Assembly: GCA_035765775.1 (NCBI GenBank)
Contig: DASTWV010000026.1
Coordinates: 56,535-120,534 of the forward strand
DNA: 64,000 bases
Source: Actinomycetota bacterium
Lineage (GTDB): Bacteria; Actinomycetota; CADDZG01; JAHWKV01; JAOPZY01
Direction of reading: 5' to 3'
The first letter of the stretch is position 1; each line of letters begins with the position of its first letter. Made by a program: the position numbers and the translations under genes. Shown one piece after another: positions 52,292 to 60,755 of this stretch. Below the pieces are notes generated by a model. It worked only from the letters and a program-made list of their open reading frames with translations, was not told where the DNA came from and did not search any database.

Positions 52292-52875
52292 GCGCTGACC
52301 GCCTCGGCGGCCCGGAGGAACACGAGGGCGGAATCCCCGTAGCGCCGGTGGTCCACCACCTGGAGCCCCGACCCATCGCCCACCGGCGCGGCGGCCGCCA
52401 CTTCCACCACGACGAGCCCCCCCGGGGCGAGGTGCCCCCCGGCGGCGAGGGCCGCCACCACCGGGGCGGGGAACCCGGCGCTGTAGGGCGGGTCGAGCAG
52501 GACCAGGCCGTAGGTCGCCGGGGGCGGCGACACCGCGCTCGCCGGGCGGGCGGCGAACCGCTCCGCCGTCGTGTGCTCCACCCGGGCTCGGGCCTCCAGC
52601 CCGGTGGTGGCCAGGTTGGCGCGGATGGTGGCCACCGCCTGGCGGTCGCTGTCCACGAACACCGCGCGGGCGGCGCCCCGGGACAGCGCCTCGATGCCCA
52701 GAGCCCCGGTCCCGGCGTAGAGGTCGAGGACCGCCTTGCCGGCGATGCCCGGGCCGAGGGCGTTGAAGAGCGCCTCCCGGAGCCGGTCGGTCGTGGGCCG
52801 CAGCCCAGCCGCGCGCCCCGCACTGCGCGGGGCGGTGAGGCGCCGCCCTTTGGCCTCCCCCGCGATCACCCGCAT
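52288..52875 (-). CDS. rsmD: 16S rRNA (guanine966-N2)-methyltransferase
   Basis: 195 residues. Seen: MRVIAGEAKGRRL, RPTTDRLREALFN, LDLYAGTGALGIEALSRGA for SAM binding and LLDPPYSAG, the catalytic DPPY. A longer frame is ignored because ATG 52875 gives the family's start. It lies 73 bases after recG and overlaps coaD. Confidence 0.95.
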   Translation of the reverse strand: MRVIAGEAKGRRLTAPRSAGRAAGLRPTTDRLREALFNALGPGIAGKAVLDLYAGTGALGIEALSRGAARAVFVDSDRQAVATIRANLATTGLEARARVEHTTAERFAARPASAVSPPPATYGLVLLDPPYSAGFPAPVVAALAAGGHLAPGGLVVVEVAAAAPVGDGSGLQVVDHRRYGDSALVFLRAAEAVSA

Positions 52876-52948
52876 GGCGCCAAGTCTACGGGCGGGGAGG
52901 CCGGAGTCCCCGCCACGCCCGAGGACCGCGTTCGCCCGCTCACCCCGG

Positions 52949-55219
52949 TCAGGACTGGAAGAGCCAGTCGAGGCGGTCGGCGTAGCGGCCCTCCATCTCC
53001 TGGCGGACCAGGGGGTGGCCACGCAGCTCGGGGTCGGCGTCGATCAGCTCGAACGCCTCCGCCCGGGCCTCGGCGAGGATCGCCCGGTCGCGGAGCAGGT
53101 CCGTGAGCCGCAGGTCGGAGAACCCGGCCTGGCGCTCGTCCAGGATGGTGCCCGATCCCCGGATCTCGAGGTCCTTCTCCGCCAGGTCGAAACCGTTGGT
53201 GGTGGATGCCACCGCCTCGAGGCGCAACTTGGCGGTGGTCCGCTCCTCCTCACCGGCCACCAGGCCCTCGCCCTCGGGCGGCGCCAGGGCGGCGCTCAGC
53301 AGGAGGCAGGTCCCCGGGTGGGCGCCCCGCCCGATGCGTCCCCGCAACTGGTGCAGCTGGGAGAGGCCGAAGCGGTCGGCGTCCTCGATGAGCATCACGG
53401 TGGCGTTGGGCACGTCGACGCCCACCTCCACCACCGTCGTCGAGATCAGCACGTCGATCTCCCCCGCCCGGAAGCGGGCCATGACGCCCTCCTTGGCGGC
53501 CGGGCGCATCCGCCCGTGCAGGAGGTCGACCCGGAGGTCGGGGAACACCTCGGTCGCCAACCGCTGCGCCTCGGCCTCGGCCGATTTCACCGCCAGCTTG
53601 TCGGACTCCGCCACCAGGGGCGTGATCACATAGGCCTGGCGGCCCTCTTTGACCTCCCTTCGCACCTGGTCATAGGCCGCCTGGCGCCCCACCTCATCGG
53701 TGACCACCCGGGTGGTCACCGGCCGCCGCCCCCGGGGCAGCTCGCCGAGCTCACTCACGTCGAGGTCGCCGAACAACGTCAGGGCGAGGGTCCGGGGGAT
53801 GGGGGTGGCAGTCATGATCAGCAGGTCGGGGACCTCCCCCGAGGCCCGCTTGTCCCGCAGCACCATCCGCTGGTGGACACCGAAGCGGTGCTGCTCGTCG
53901 ATGACCGCCAGGCCCAGGTTGGCGAAGGCGACGCCTTCCTCCAGCAGGGCGTGCGTCCCGACGATGATCGACGCCGACCCGTCGGCGATCCGGGCGAGCG
54001 CCGCCCGGCGCCGGGCGGCGGGCAGGCTGCCGGTGAGCAGCACCACCCCGGGACCACCGGGGGCGCCGAACAGGTCCAACTGCCCCTCTCCTTGCCCCTC
54101 TCCTTGCCCCTCTCCTTTCCCCTCTCCTTTCCGCTCGCCCTCGCCGGAGCCTGAGCCCGGGCGGATGCCGGCCAGCGGCCGGAGGAGGGCTGAGATGGTC
54201 AGGAAGTGCTGGCCGGCCAGGACCTCGGTCGGCGCCATGATGGCCGCCTGGTACCCGCCCTGGGCCGCGGCCAGAGCGGCATGGAGGGCAACGACGGTCT
54301 TGCCCGACCCCACGTCACCCTGCAGGAGGCGGTGCATGGGGGCAGGGGCGGCCAGATCCTGCGAGATCTCGGCGATCGCCACCCGCTGGGCGCCGGTCAG
54401 GCTGAACGGGAGGGCGTCGAGGAATGTCCTCGTCAGCTCCCCCTCGACCTGCTGGGCGATGCCGACCTCCTCGCTCTGGAGGCGCCGCTTGTGGTAGGCG
54501 AGCCCGCTCTGCAGGGTGAACAGCTCGTCGAAGACCAGACGGCGGCGGGCCTCCCACATCTGCGCCATCTCGGTCGGGAAGTGGTACGCCGACAGCGCCT
54601 GGGTCCGCTCCATCAGGCGCCGGCGCCGGCGCAGGTCGGCCGGGAGCGGGTCGGCCACCGGCGTGTAGTCGTCGAGGGCGGCGCGGATGATCCGGCGCAG
54701 CCACACGGTGGTGATGTCGGCGGTGGCCGGGTAGAGGGGCACGATCTTCACCGCCTCGTTGGCCTCGCTGATCACATCGACCATCGGGGCGTTCATCTGG
54801 CGGACACCCCGGAAGCTGGTCACCTTCCCCTTGGCGGCGATCCTGGTGCCCACCGCCAGCTGGCGGGCACGCCAGGGCTGGTTGAAGAACACCAGGGTGA
54901 TGGTGGCCGCGCCATCGGAGAGGAGCACCTTCAGGGGCATCCGGCGTTTGGAGGGCGGCGGCGCCATGACCTTGCGCACGACGCCGATGACGGTGACCTC
55001 GTCGCCCAGGCCCAGCTCCCGGATGGCCTTCATCTCGGAGAAGTCGAGGTGGCGGCGGGGGTAGTGCTGCAGCAGGTCCTGCACCGAGCGAATCTGGAAC
55101 CGGGAGTCCGCCAGCGTCTCGGCGTGCTTGGGGCCCACCCCCCGCACGAAGCGCACGGCCACCTGGCCCCGGGGCGGGGCATAGAGCAGGAGCGGCTCGG
55201 CGTGGTCGCCCTCGCTCAC
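52949..55219 (-). CDS. recG: ATP-dependent DNA helicase RecG with a low-complexity insert
   Basis: 756 residues. Remodels stalled forks and branched DNA. The N-terminal wedge domain is followed by GDVGSGKTVVALHAAL (Walker A near residue 303), APTEVLAGQHF, DEQHRFGVHQR (near 443), TATPIPRTLALT and HQLRGRIGRG. Residues about 359-380 are a Gly/Glu/Lys/Gln repeat (GEGKGEGQGEGQ), encoded by a 12-bp tandem repeat, lying between motifs Ia and II. Starts at a GTG; divergent from rpmB. Confidence 0.95.
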   Translation of the reverse strand: MSEGDHAEPLLLYAPPRGQVAVRFVRGVGPKHAETLADSRFQIRSVQDLLQHYPRRHLDFSEMKAIRELGLGDEVTVIGVVRKVMAPPPSKRRMPLKVLLSDGAATITLVFFNQPWRARQLAVGTRIAAKGKVTSFRGVRQMNAPMVDVISEANEAVKIVPLYPATADITTVWLRRIIRAALDDYTPVADPLPADLRRRRRLMERTQALSAYHFPTEMAQMWEARRRLVFDELFTLQSGLAYHKRRLQSEEVGIAQQVEGELTRTFLDALPFSLTGAQRVAIAEISQDLAAPAPMHRLLQGDVGSGKTVVALHAALAAAQGGYQAAIMAPTEVLAGQHFLTISALLRPLAGIRPGSGSGEGERKGEGKGEGQGEGQGEGQLDLFGAPGGPGVVLLTGSLPAARRRAALARIADGSASIIVGTHALLEEGVAFANLGLAVIDEQHRFGVHQRMVLRDKRASGEVPDLLIMTATPIPRTLALTLFGDLDVSELGELPRGRRPVTTRVVTDEVGRQAAYDQVRREVKEGRQAYVITPLVAESDKLAVKSAEAEAQRLATEVFPDLRVDLLHGRMRPAAKEGVMARFRAGEIDVLISTTVVEVGVDVPNATVMLIEDADRFGLSQLHQLRGRIGRGAHPGTCLLLSAALAPPEGEGLVAGEEERTTAKLRLEAVASTTNGFDLAEKDLEIRGSGTILDERQAGFSDLRLTDLLRDRAILAEARAEAFELIDADPELRGHPLVRQEMEGRYADRLDWLFQS
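54081..54140 (-). repeat. 12-bp tandem repeat (about five units) inside recG
   Basis: Three exact copies of tgcccctctcct (54081-54116, plus-strand reading), one with a single change (54117-54128) and one degenerate unit (54129-54140). The unit length is a multiple of three, so copy-number change keeps the frame and would lengthen or shorten the insert by four residues. Confidence 0.85.
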
Positions 55220-55240
55220 GTCTCTGCTACCATCATGTCC

Positions 55241-55432
55241 ATGCCAGCCGTCTGTGAGATCTGCGGGAAGTCACCGTACTTCTCCAAGCAGCTCAGCCAC
55301 TCGCACCGCCGGACCAACCGGCGTTGGGACCCGAACATCCAGACCGTGCACCCGGTCATCAGCGGGAACCGCAAGCGGATGCACGTCTGCACCTCCTGCC
55401 TCAAGGCAGGCAAGGTCCCCACCGGGCGCTGA
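55241..55432 (+). CDS. rpmB: Ribosomal protein L28
   Basis: 63 residues: AVCEICGKSPYFSKQLSHSHRRTNRRWDPN and CTSCLKAGKV, with Cys pairs for zinc. ATG 55241 gives the family's normal start, and a TACCAT hexamer (55228-55233) ends exactly 7 bases before it, suggesting a leaderless message; an ATG six bases upstream is less likely. Confidence 0.95.
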   Translation: MPAVCEICGKSPYFSKQLSHSHRRTNRRWDPNIQTVHPVISGNRKRMHVCTSCLKAGKVPTGR

Positions 55433-55465
55433 GCCCGGCTCTCCTTCAGGTCCCGTCAGCTCGGG

Positions 55466-55963
55466 TCAGCTCCTCGTAGGAGCCGTCATCCAGCGGCGCA
55501 GGCGCGTCGGGAGGTCGGCGGCATCGCCCCGGGGCGGCTCTTTCTTGTCCAGCCAGGAGGCCCGCTTCTTGGGCTCGTCCAGCACCACCCACTCGTAGCC
55601 GTAGGTCCTCGGGCCGCCCCAGTAGGGGGGCTGGACCCAGGTGTCCTCGCCCAGCTGGGCCAGGACGGCGAAGCCGTAGCGTGGCCGCCCCTTCCAGAAG
55701 TCGGCGATGCCGTGGATGGCCGAGCCCCGGGTGCGAGCCCGGACCTCCTCGATGTTGGAGTACTCCATGACCGTGCCGATGCGCACCTTGGCCCTCGCCA
55801 CGATCAGGCCGCCGTGGAGCTGCAGCCACACGACATCGCCCTCGAAGGCCCCCTCCTTGTACGCGGGACCAGGGCGATCCCGGGTTTCCACGGCAAAGCC
55901 GAGGGTCGGGGCCTTCGATGAGCCAGTGAGGTGTTCGAGCTTCCGGACGATGACGTGGTCCAC
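55466..55963 (-). CDS. Conserved-looking hypothetical protein
   Basis: 165 residues. I do not recognise it. It has a strand-rich core (GDVVWLQLHGGLIVARAKVRIG, SAIHGIADFWKGRPRYGFAVLAQL, GPRTYGYEWVVLDEP) and a basic Trp-containing tail. The strand pattern with a central GDVVWLQ is reminiscent of PUA/ASCH/EVE-type RNA-binding folds, but this is a guess. It starts at a GTG with a TACTCT hexamer 9 bases upstream. Confidence 0.7.
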   Translation of the reverse strand: MDHVIVRKLEHLTGSSKAPTLGFAVETRDRPGPAYKEGAFEGDVVWLQLHGGLIVARAKVRIGTVMEYSNIEEVRARTRGSAIHGIADFWKGRPRYGFAVLAQLGEDTWVQPPYWGGPRTYGYEWVVLDEPKKRASWLDKKEPPRGDAADLPTRLRRWMTAPTRS

Positions 55964-56056
55964 GTGGACCTAAGAGTACCAAGTGCGGGCCGCCAGGATG
56001 GGCCCGACCGGCACAGACCCGGTGGCGGGCCGGCCCGCCCCGGTAGTGTGCGCGGC

Positions 56057-56647
56057 GTGCGCGTGCGCCGGGTCTCCAGCGGCTGGCTGCAGGCGGCGTT
56101 CCTGGCCGCCCTGGCCATCATCGGCTTCGTCGCCTTCCGAGGGGCCATCGCCCGCAGTTCGCTGGCGGGCCAGACCTTCGCCTACACCTTCGTCGGCGTC
56201 ACCGCCGTGCCGATGGTGAGCGAGCTGCGCCGGCGCTCCCGCCAGCCCGAGGGCCAGCCGGTGCGCTGGCTCCCCGTGCCCGACCGCGCCACCCGGGACG
56301 GGCGGTGGTCGCTCCGGCCCCTGGTGTGGGCGGTGGCGCTCGTCCTGTGGATCCTCATCCCTCTGGCCGCCCTGGCCGCCGCCCTCAACCTGGCGGTCGG
56401 CGTGATGGTGCACGACGTCGCCGGCTCGCTGGGTGGGGTGCTGGCGGCGGCCGACGGGGCGATGGCCGGGCTGGCGGCCTGGCAGGCGCTGCGCACCGTC
56501 CTCGTGTGGCGGGTGGCGGCGCCCCTGGAGCGCTGGCCTGCCTACGTGGAGGCCCCCGCACTCAGCCTGCGCCCCGGGCGCTTCCTGGAGGAGTTCCGCC
56601 GGGAGCCGGTCTACTACTACGAGACCCCCCGGAGCCGCCGGCTCTAG
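56057..56647 (+). CDS. Integral membrane protein of unknown function
   Basis: 196 residues from GTG 56057. Membrane helices at about residues 9-29, 36-52, 88-115 and 123-148; a positively charged loop follows the second. The C-terminus (GRFLEEFRREPVYYYETP) is cytoplasmic-looking and aromatic. No family recognised. A TAGTGT hexamer (56044-56049) lies exactly 7 bases before this GTG, suggesting a leaderless start; GTG 56048 is an alternative. Confidence 0.65.
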   Translation: MRVRRVSSGWLQAAFLAALAIIGFVAFRGAIARSSLAGQTFAYTFVGVTAVPMVSELRRRSRQPEGQPVRWLPVPDRATRDGRWSLRPLVWAVALVLWILIPLAALAAALNLAVGVMVHDVAGSLGGVLAAADGAMAGLAAWQALRTVLVWRVAAPLERWPAYVEAPALSLRPGRFLEEFRREPVYYYETPRSRRL

Positions 56648-56679
56648 CCGGCTCTAGCCGGGCGCACTTCAGCCGGGGT

Positions 56680-56741
56680 GGCGACACATTTGTGCATCCC
56701 TGAGCATGATAATCCTGCTCATCTGTGCACAAAGTGCCGCC
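56680..56741. other. 62-bp nested dyad between convergent genes
   Basis: Outer arms TTTGTGCA (56689-56696) and TGCACAAA (56726-56733) pair perfectly and extend outward with GGCGACAC against GTGCCGCC (one mismatch and one bulge). Inside, TGAGCA (56701-56706) and TGCTCA (56716-56721) pair perfectly around an AT-rich centre. It lies between two converging genes and would form a hairpin on either strand. Bidirectional terminator is likeliest; a protein-binding site is possible. Confidence 0.6.
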
Positions 56742-56782
56742 TACGGCGTCGGGTCCTCGTGCTGGGTCCCCCGGGCGAGACT

Positions 56783-57589
56783 TCAGGTCGCCTCGGGCCG
56801 CAGGTTCCAGGCCGGGTTGACCCAGCCGGCCCCCCGGCCCAGGCCCACGGCGTGGCGGATGGCCCCCGTGACATGCGCTTTGGCCCCGGCGACTGCCTCC
56901 GGCACCGGAACCCCCCGGGCGAGGAGGGCGGCGAGGGCGGCAGACAGCACGCAGCCGGTGCCGTGCAGATGGGGCGTGTCGATGCGGTCGACCTCGAAGT
57001 CGGTGAACCCCGAACCGCCGAACAGCACGTCGAGGGCCCGCCCGGGCAGGTGGCCGCCCTTGATCAGGACCCACCCTGGCCCCCGGGCGTGGAGGGCCTG
57101 GGCGGCAGCCCGCATCTCGTCCACGGTCCGCACTGGCGCGTCGACCAGCCACTCGGCCTCGGCCAGGTTCGGGGTGACCACCAGCGCCTGAGGGATCAGG
57201 CGGCGCAGGAGCGTCTCCCGGGCCTCGTGGGCCAGCAGCGGCGTTCCGGTGGTGGAGACCCGGACCGGGTCCACCACCAGGCTCGAGACGCCGCACTCCT
57301 CCAATGCCCCGGCCACGGCATCGACGGTGGCGGGGCCGGCCAGCATGCCGGTCTTGGCCGCGGCCACCGGAAGGTCCCGGCACACCGTGCGGATCTGCTC
57401 GGCGACGAACTCGGGCGGGACGGCGTGGATGCCGGACACTCCCCGCGTGTTCTGGGCGGTGACTGCCGTGATGGCCGAGGCGCCATGGACCCCGAACGCC
57501 CGGAAGGTGGCGAGGTCGGCGTGGATGCCGGCGCCGCCTCCCGAATCGGAGCCGGCGATGGCGAGCGCCACGTGCGGAAGCGCCGTCAT
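56783..57589 (-). CDS. thiD: Hydroxymethylpyrimidine/phosphomethylpyrimidine kinase
   Basis: 268 residues. Phosphorylates HMP then HMP-P for thiamine synthesis. Seen: [55 protein letters not shown] and [17 protein letters not shown] with the anion hole and catalytic residues. ATG 57589 overlaps the thiL stop (ATGA). Confidence 0.95.
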   Translation of the reverse strand: MTALPHVALAIAGSDSGGGAGIHADLATFRAFGVHGASAITAVTAQNTRGVSGIHAVPPEFVAEQIRTVCRDLPVAAAKTGMLAGPATVDAVAGALEECGVSSLVVDPVRVSTTGTPLLAHEARETLLRRLIPQALVVTPNLAEAEWLVDAPVRTVDEMRAAAQALHARGPGWVLIKGGHLPGRALDVLFGGSGFTDFEVDRIDTPHLHGTGCVLSAALAALLARGVPVPEAVAGAKAHVTGAIRHAVGLGRGAGWVNPAWNLRPEAT

Positions 57590-58554
57590 GCCCGGAAGTG
57601 GTCCCACCCGGCGGTGGGCAGGGGGCGTTCATCGGCGCCCTGGCGGAGCACAAGCCCACCCGCGGTGATCTCCCCCACCGCATGCACCGGCGTGCCCGTG
57701 GCCTCCTGCACCGCCCCGGCCGCCGCCGCCGCTCGGTCGGAGGCGATGGCGAAGCACAGCTCGTAGTCCTCCCCCCCACCGAGGGCCAGGGCGAGCGGAT
57801 CCGCCCCGGCGGGCAGGCCGGCGGGATCGAGCAGCGGGAGGCGGTCGGCATCGACCGTTGCGCCCACCCCGGATCCGGCGCACAGGTGGCCCAGGTCGGC
57901 GGCGAAGCCGTCCGAGACGTCCACCATGGCCGAGGGCAGGAAGCGGCGCAGCACCTCGGCCTCCCGGACCCGGGGGACGGGGCGCAGGTGCGCCTGGGCG
58001 AGGTCGGGCCGGGCGTCGCCGCCGGCGCGCAGCATCGCCAGGCCGGCGGCGGCGGCCCCCAGGGTGCCCGTGACGCAGACGGTATGGCCTACCTCGGCCC
58101 CGGACCGTTCGATCACCCGCCGGCCGGCGGGGTTGCCCAGCAGGGCCACCGAGATGACCAGCTCGCCGCAGCGCGAGAGGTCTCCCCCCGCCACCGCCAT
58201 CCCGAAGGCATCGCAGCACGCCCGCATCCCCCGGTACAGGCCCTCCAGGAAGCCGACGTCCAGGCCGGGGCGCAGCCCGAGGGAGACCAGCGCCCGGCGG
58301 GGCGTGCCGCCCATGGCGGCGACGTCGCTGGCGTTGACCGCGATCGCCTTCCACCCCAGGTCCTCGGGACCGGTCCAGGCCAGGTCGAAGTGGATCCCCT
58401 CGACCAGAAGGTCGGCGGTGAACAGGATGGTTCCCCCGGGGGCTCGGAGGATGGCGGCGTCGTCGCCGATCCAGACCTCGCCCTCGGGCGGCGGCCCGAG
58501 CAGGGCGCGGAGGCGCTCGATGAGGCCGAACTCGCCCAGTTCCGAGACGTTCAC
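57586..58554 (-). CDS. thiL: Thiamine-monophosphate kinase
   Basis: 322 residues. Makes thiamine diphosphate from TMP. Seen: [63 protein letters not shown] and [13 protein letters not shown], ending [11 protein letters not shown]. It starts at a GTG 6 bases from a GATACT hexamer, so it may be leaderless. Coupled to thiD. Confidence 0.96.
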   Translation of the reverse strand: MNVSELGEFGLIERLRALLGPPPEGEVWIGDDAAILRAPGGTILFTADLLVEGIHFDLAWTGPEDLGWKAIAVNASDVAAMGGTPRRALVSLGLRPGLDVGFLEGLYRGMRACCDAFGMAVAGGDLSRCGELVISVALLGNPAGRRVIERSGAEVGHTVCVTGTLGAAAAGLAMLRAGGDARPDLAQAHLRPVPRVREAEVLRRFLPSAMVDVSDGFAADLGHLCAGSGVGATVDADRLPLLDPAGLPAGADPLALALGGGEDYELCFAIASDRAAAAAGAVQEATGTPVHAVGEITAGGLVLRQGADERPLPTAGWDHFRA

Positions 58555-58560
58555 GGGCCC

Positions 58561-58568
58561 AGTATCAT
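58561..58568. promoter_or_regulatory. Overlapping divergent -10 elements (thiL and dodecin)
   Basis: Plus-strand TATCAT (58563-58568) ends 6 bases before the dodecin GTG; minus-strand GATACT (58566-58561) ends 6 bases before the thiL GTG. The two share four bases. Both messages would be leaderless. Confidence 0.5.
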
Positions 58569-58574
58569 CAGGCG

Positions 58575-58784
58575 GTGCCCGTCATCAACACCCTCGAGCT
58601 CGAGGGGGTCTCGCCCGAGTCCTGGGGCGCCGCCGCCCGGGAAGCGCTGCGCGAGGCGGCCAAGACCATCCGCAACATCCGGCGGATGGACATCCTGAGC
58701 ACCAGCACCACGGTCCGCGACGGCGCCATCCAGGAGTTCCGGACGGAGGTCCGGTTGTTCTTCGAGGTGGAGTCGGAGCGTTAG
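58575..58784 (+). CDS. Dodecin
   Basis: 69 residues: a beta-alpha-beta-beta fold (VINTLELEGVSPESWGAAAREALREAAKTIRNIRRMDILS, then TVRDGAIQEFRTEVRLFFEVE). Dodecins assemble into hollow 12-mers that store riboflavin or FMN, or CoA in some bacteria. The family's usual flavin-stacking Trp is seen as W17. Its stop overlaps the stop of the convergent cyclophilin gene (TTAG). Confidence 0.9.
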   Translation: MPVINTLELEGVSPESWGAAAREALREAAKTIRNIRRMDILSTSTTVRDGAIQEFRTEVRLFFEVESER

Positions 58785-59287
58785 CCCTCCTCGATCCTGA
58801 CCTCCTGCAGAACGATGTCCACGTTGGGCCGGTCGCCGATGGCCCGTACTGTCGAGATGGCGTTGGCCACATCCATGCCCTCCACGACCTTGCCGAAGAT
58901 GGTGTGCTTGTTGGTCAACCACGGTGTAGCCGCCACGGTGATGAAGAACTGGCTCCCATTGGTATTCGGGCCGGCGTTCGCCATCGCCAGGTACCCGGGG
59001 CCGTCGAAGCTGTGCGGGCCGCCGAACTCGTCCTCGAACTTGTAGCCCGGCCCCCCGGTCCCGTTGCCCAGGGGGTCGCCCCCCTGGATCATGAAGTCAG
59101 GGATGACGCGGTGGAAGATCGTGTTGCTGTACAGCGGTGTGTCCTTGGACTCGTTGAAGCGGGTGCGCCACTGCTTGGTGCCGTTGGCCAGCCCGACGAA
59201 GTTGGCCACAGTCTTGGGCGCGGTGTCGTCGAAGAGCTCGCAGCGGATGTCGCCCATGCTGGTCACGAAGGTTGCGTACTTGGCCAC
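58781..59287 (-). CDS. Peptidyl-prolyl cis-trans isomerase (cyclophilin)
   Basis: 168 residues. Seen: GDIRCELFDDTAPKTVANFVGLA, FHRVIPDFMIQGGDP with the catalytic Arg, GPNTNGSQFFIT and NKHTIFGKVVEGMDV. No signal peptide, so cytoplasmic. It starts at a GTG; convergent with dodecin and divergent from the AsnC-domain gene. Confidence 0.95.
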   Translation of the reverse strand: MAKYATFVTSMGDIRCELFDDTAPKTVANFVGLANGTKQWRTRFNESKDTPLYSNTIFHRVIPDFMIQGGDPLGNGTGGPGYKFEDEFGGPHSFDGPGYLAMANAGPNTNGSQFFITVAATPWLTNKHTIFGKVVEGMDVANAISTVRAIGDRPNVDIVLQEVRIEEG

Positions 59288-59375
59288 GTGTTCTCCTCCT
59301 CGGGAAGACCGGCTGGCGGGCGCACTCGCGCCCCACTGCCGCCAGCCTACCGGCCCCTGGTTTTGTCGCGGGGTT

Positions 59376-59405
59376 TTGTGATGTGGGCGCGCCGGTCCGT
59401 AGGAT
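59376..59405 (+). promoter_or_regulatory. Promoter of the AsnC-domain gene
   Basis: TTGTGA (59376-59381), an 18-base spacer and TAGGAT (59400-59405); the GTG start is at 59434 behind a gggaggtgag ribosome site. Confidence 0.5.
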
Positions 59406-59433
59406 GGGCCCCGACAAGGGAGGTGAGGCTCTG

Positions 59434-59670
59434 GTGGCAGTCCAGGCGTACATCCTGATCCAGACCGAGGTCGGGAAGGCAGCGCAGGTATCCGCAGAGG
59501 TCCACGGCATCCCCGGCGTCACGTCCGCCGACGACGTCACCGGTCCCTACGACGTCATCGTGCGGGCCGAGGCCAAGACGGTGGACGACCTGGGGAAGCT
59601 GGTGGTGGCGAAGATCCAGGCCGTCGAGGGCATCACGCGCACGCTGACCTGCCCCGTCGTCCACCTGTAG
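59434..59670 (+). CDS. Stand-alone Lrp/AsnC ligand-binding (RAM) domain protein
   Basis: 78 residues, VQAYILIQTEVGKAAQVSAEVHGIPGVTSADDVTGPYDVIVRAEAKTVDD (quoted in two parts elsewhere by family: strand-helix-strand with GVTSADDVTGPYD at the ligand turn). It has no helix-turn-helix, so it is a stand-alone amino-acid sensing (RAM) domain that would act by partnering full-length Lrp/AsnC proteins or as a free oligomer. The ligand is unknown. Convergent with ddl across 11 bases. Confidence 0.88.
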   Translation: MAVQAYILIQTEVGKAAQVSAEVHGIPGVTSADDVTGPYDVIVRAEAKTVDDLGKLVVAKIQAVEGITRTLTCPVVHL

Positions 59671-59681
59671 CGCCTGCCACG

Positions 59682-60755
59682 TCAGGCCCCGGGGTGCACC
59701 CGGGTGCGCTGGGCGTGGCGCTCGAACGCGAGCTCGATGAGGCGGTCGATCAGCCGCGGGTAGCGCAGGCCGGACGCCTCCCACATCTTGGGGAACATCG
59801 AGATCACCGTGAAGCCGGGGATCGTGTTGATCTCGTTGAGGATCAGGCGCCGCTCCCGGGCGGCTGACTCGACGTAGAAGAAGTCCACCCGGGCCATCCC
59901 CGACGCCTCGACCGCGCGGAAGGCCCGGACCGCCAGCGCCTGCACCGCCTCCGCCACCGCCGGCGGCAGCCGGGCGGGGACCTCGGTGCGGGCGGTGCCG
60001 TCCACGTACTTCGCCTCGTAGCTGTAGAAGTCGGCACCGGCGATGACCTCCCCGGGAACCGCGGCCTCGGGGTCCTCGTTGCCCAGGACCGCCACCTCGA
60101 TCTCGCGGCCGGGCACCGCCTCCTCCACCAGGGCCTTGGTGTCGTGGCGCAGGGCCTCGTCGATCGCCCCGGGCAGGTCGCCCGCAGCCACCGCCCGGCT
60201 GACCCCCACCGACGAGCCCAGGTTGGCGGGCTTCACGAAGCAGGGCAGGCCCAGGCGGGCCGCCCGGGCGACCACGGCCTCCCGGGAGCGCGCCCACTCG
60301 GCCTCCCGCACGACCTCGAAGTCGGCGATCGGCAAGCCGGCGTCGCGGAAGAGCCGCTTCATCACGTCCTTGTCCATGCCGACGGCCGAGCCCAGGACCC
60401 CGGAGCCGACGTAGGGGATGCCCGCCATCTCGAGCAGGCCCTGCACGGTGCCGTCCTCGCCGAAGGGGCCGTGCAGCACCGGGAAGACCACGTCGAGGCC
60501 CACCGCGTCGACCGTCACCGGGATGCCCCCCACCTCGAGTGCGGTCTCGGGCAGGGCCAGCGGGCCGCCCTCCAGCACCCGGCGGGAGACGTCGGGCAGC
60601 AGCCAGCGCCCCTCCCGGGTGATGGCGATGGGGACGACCTGATAGCGCACCGGGTCGAAGGCCGCCGCCACGTGGCGGGCCGAGACGCACGAGATCTCAT
60701 GCTCGCCGGAGCGGCCCCCGAACAGCAGCCCGACACGGATCCGGGGTGCGGTCAG
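59682..60755 (-). CDS. ddl: D-alanine--D-alanine ligase
   Basis: 357 residues. Makes the D-Ala-D-Ala dipeptide for peptidoglycan. Seen: GLLFGGRSGEHEISCVSARHV, VVFPVLHGPFGEDGTVQGLLE, GSGVLGSAVGMDKDVMK, VKPANLGSSVGV and LNEINTIPGFT. No ATG, GTG or TTG lies in frame before GGRSGEHE; a CTG at 60755, which overlaps the plsC stop (CTGA) and follows ggggga, is the probable start. Confidence 0.93.
   Translation of the reverse strand: MTAPRIRVGLLFGGRSGEHEISCVSARHVAAAFDPVRYQVVPIAITREGRWLLPDVSRRVLEGGPLALPETALEVGGIPVTVDAVGLDVVFPVLHGPFGEDGTVQGLLEMAGIPYVGSGVLGSAVGMDKDVMKRLFRDAGLPIADFEVVREAEWARSREAVVARAARLGLPCFVKPANLGSSVGVSRAVAAGDLPGAIDEALRHDTKALVEEAVPGREIEVAVLGNEDPEAAVPGEVIAGADFYSYEAKYVDGTARTEVPARLPPAVAEAVQALAVRAFRAVEASGMARVDFFYVESAARERRLILNEINTIPGFTVISMFPKMWEASGLRYPRLIDRLIELAFERHAQRTRVHPGA

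Noticed and set aside
57586..58600. TPP riboswitch near thiD/thiL
   Set aside because: No CUGAGA...ACCUGAUC-type core was found; both genes appear to start within a few bases of their promoter.
59670..59682. Terminator between ddl and the AsnC-domain gene
   Set aside because: The convergent stops are only 11 bases apart and no inverted repeat fits there.
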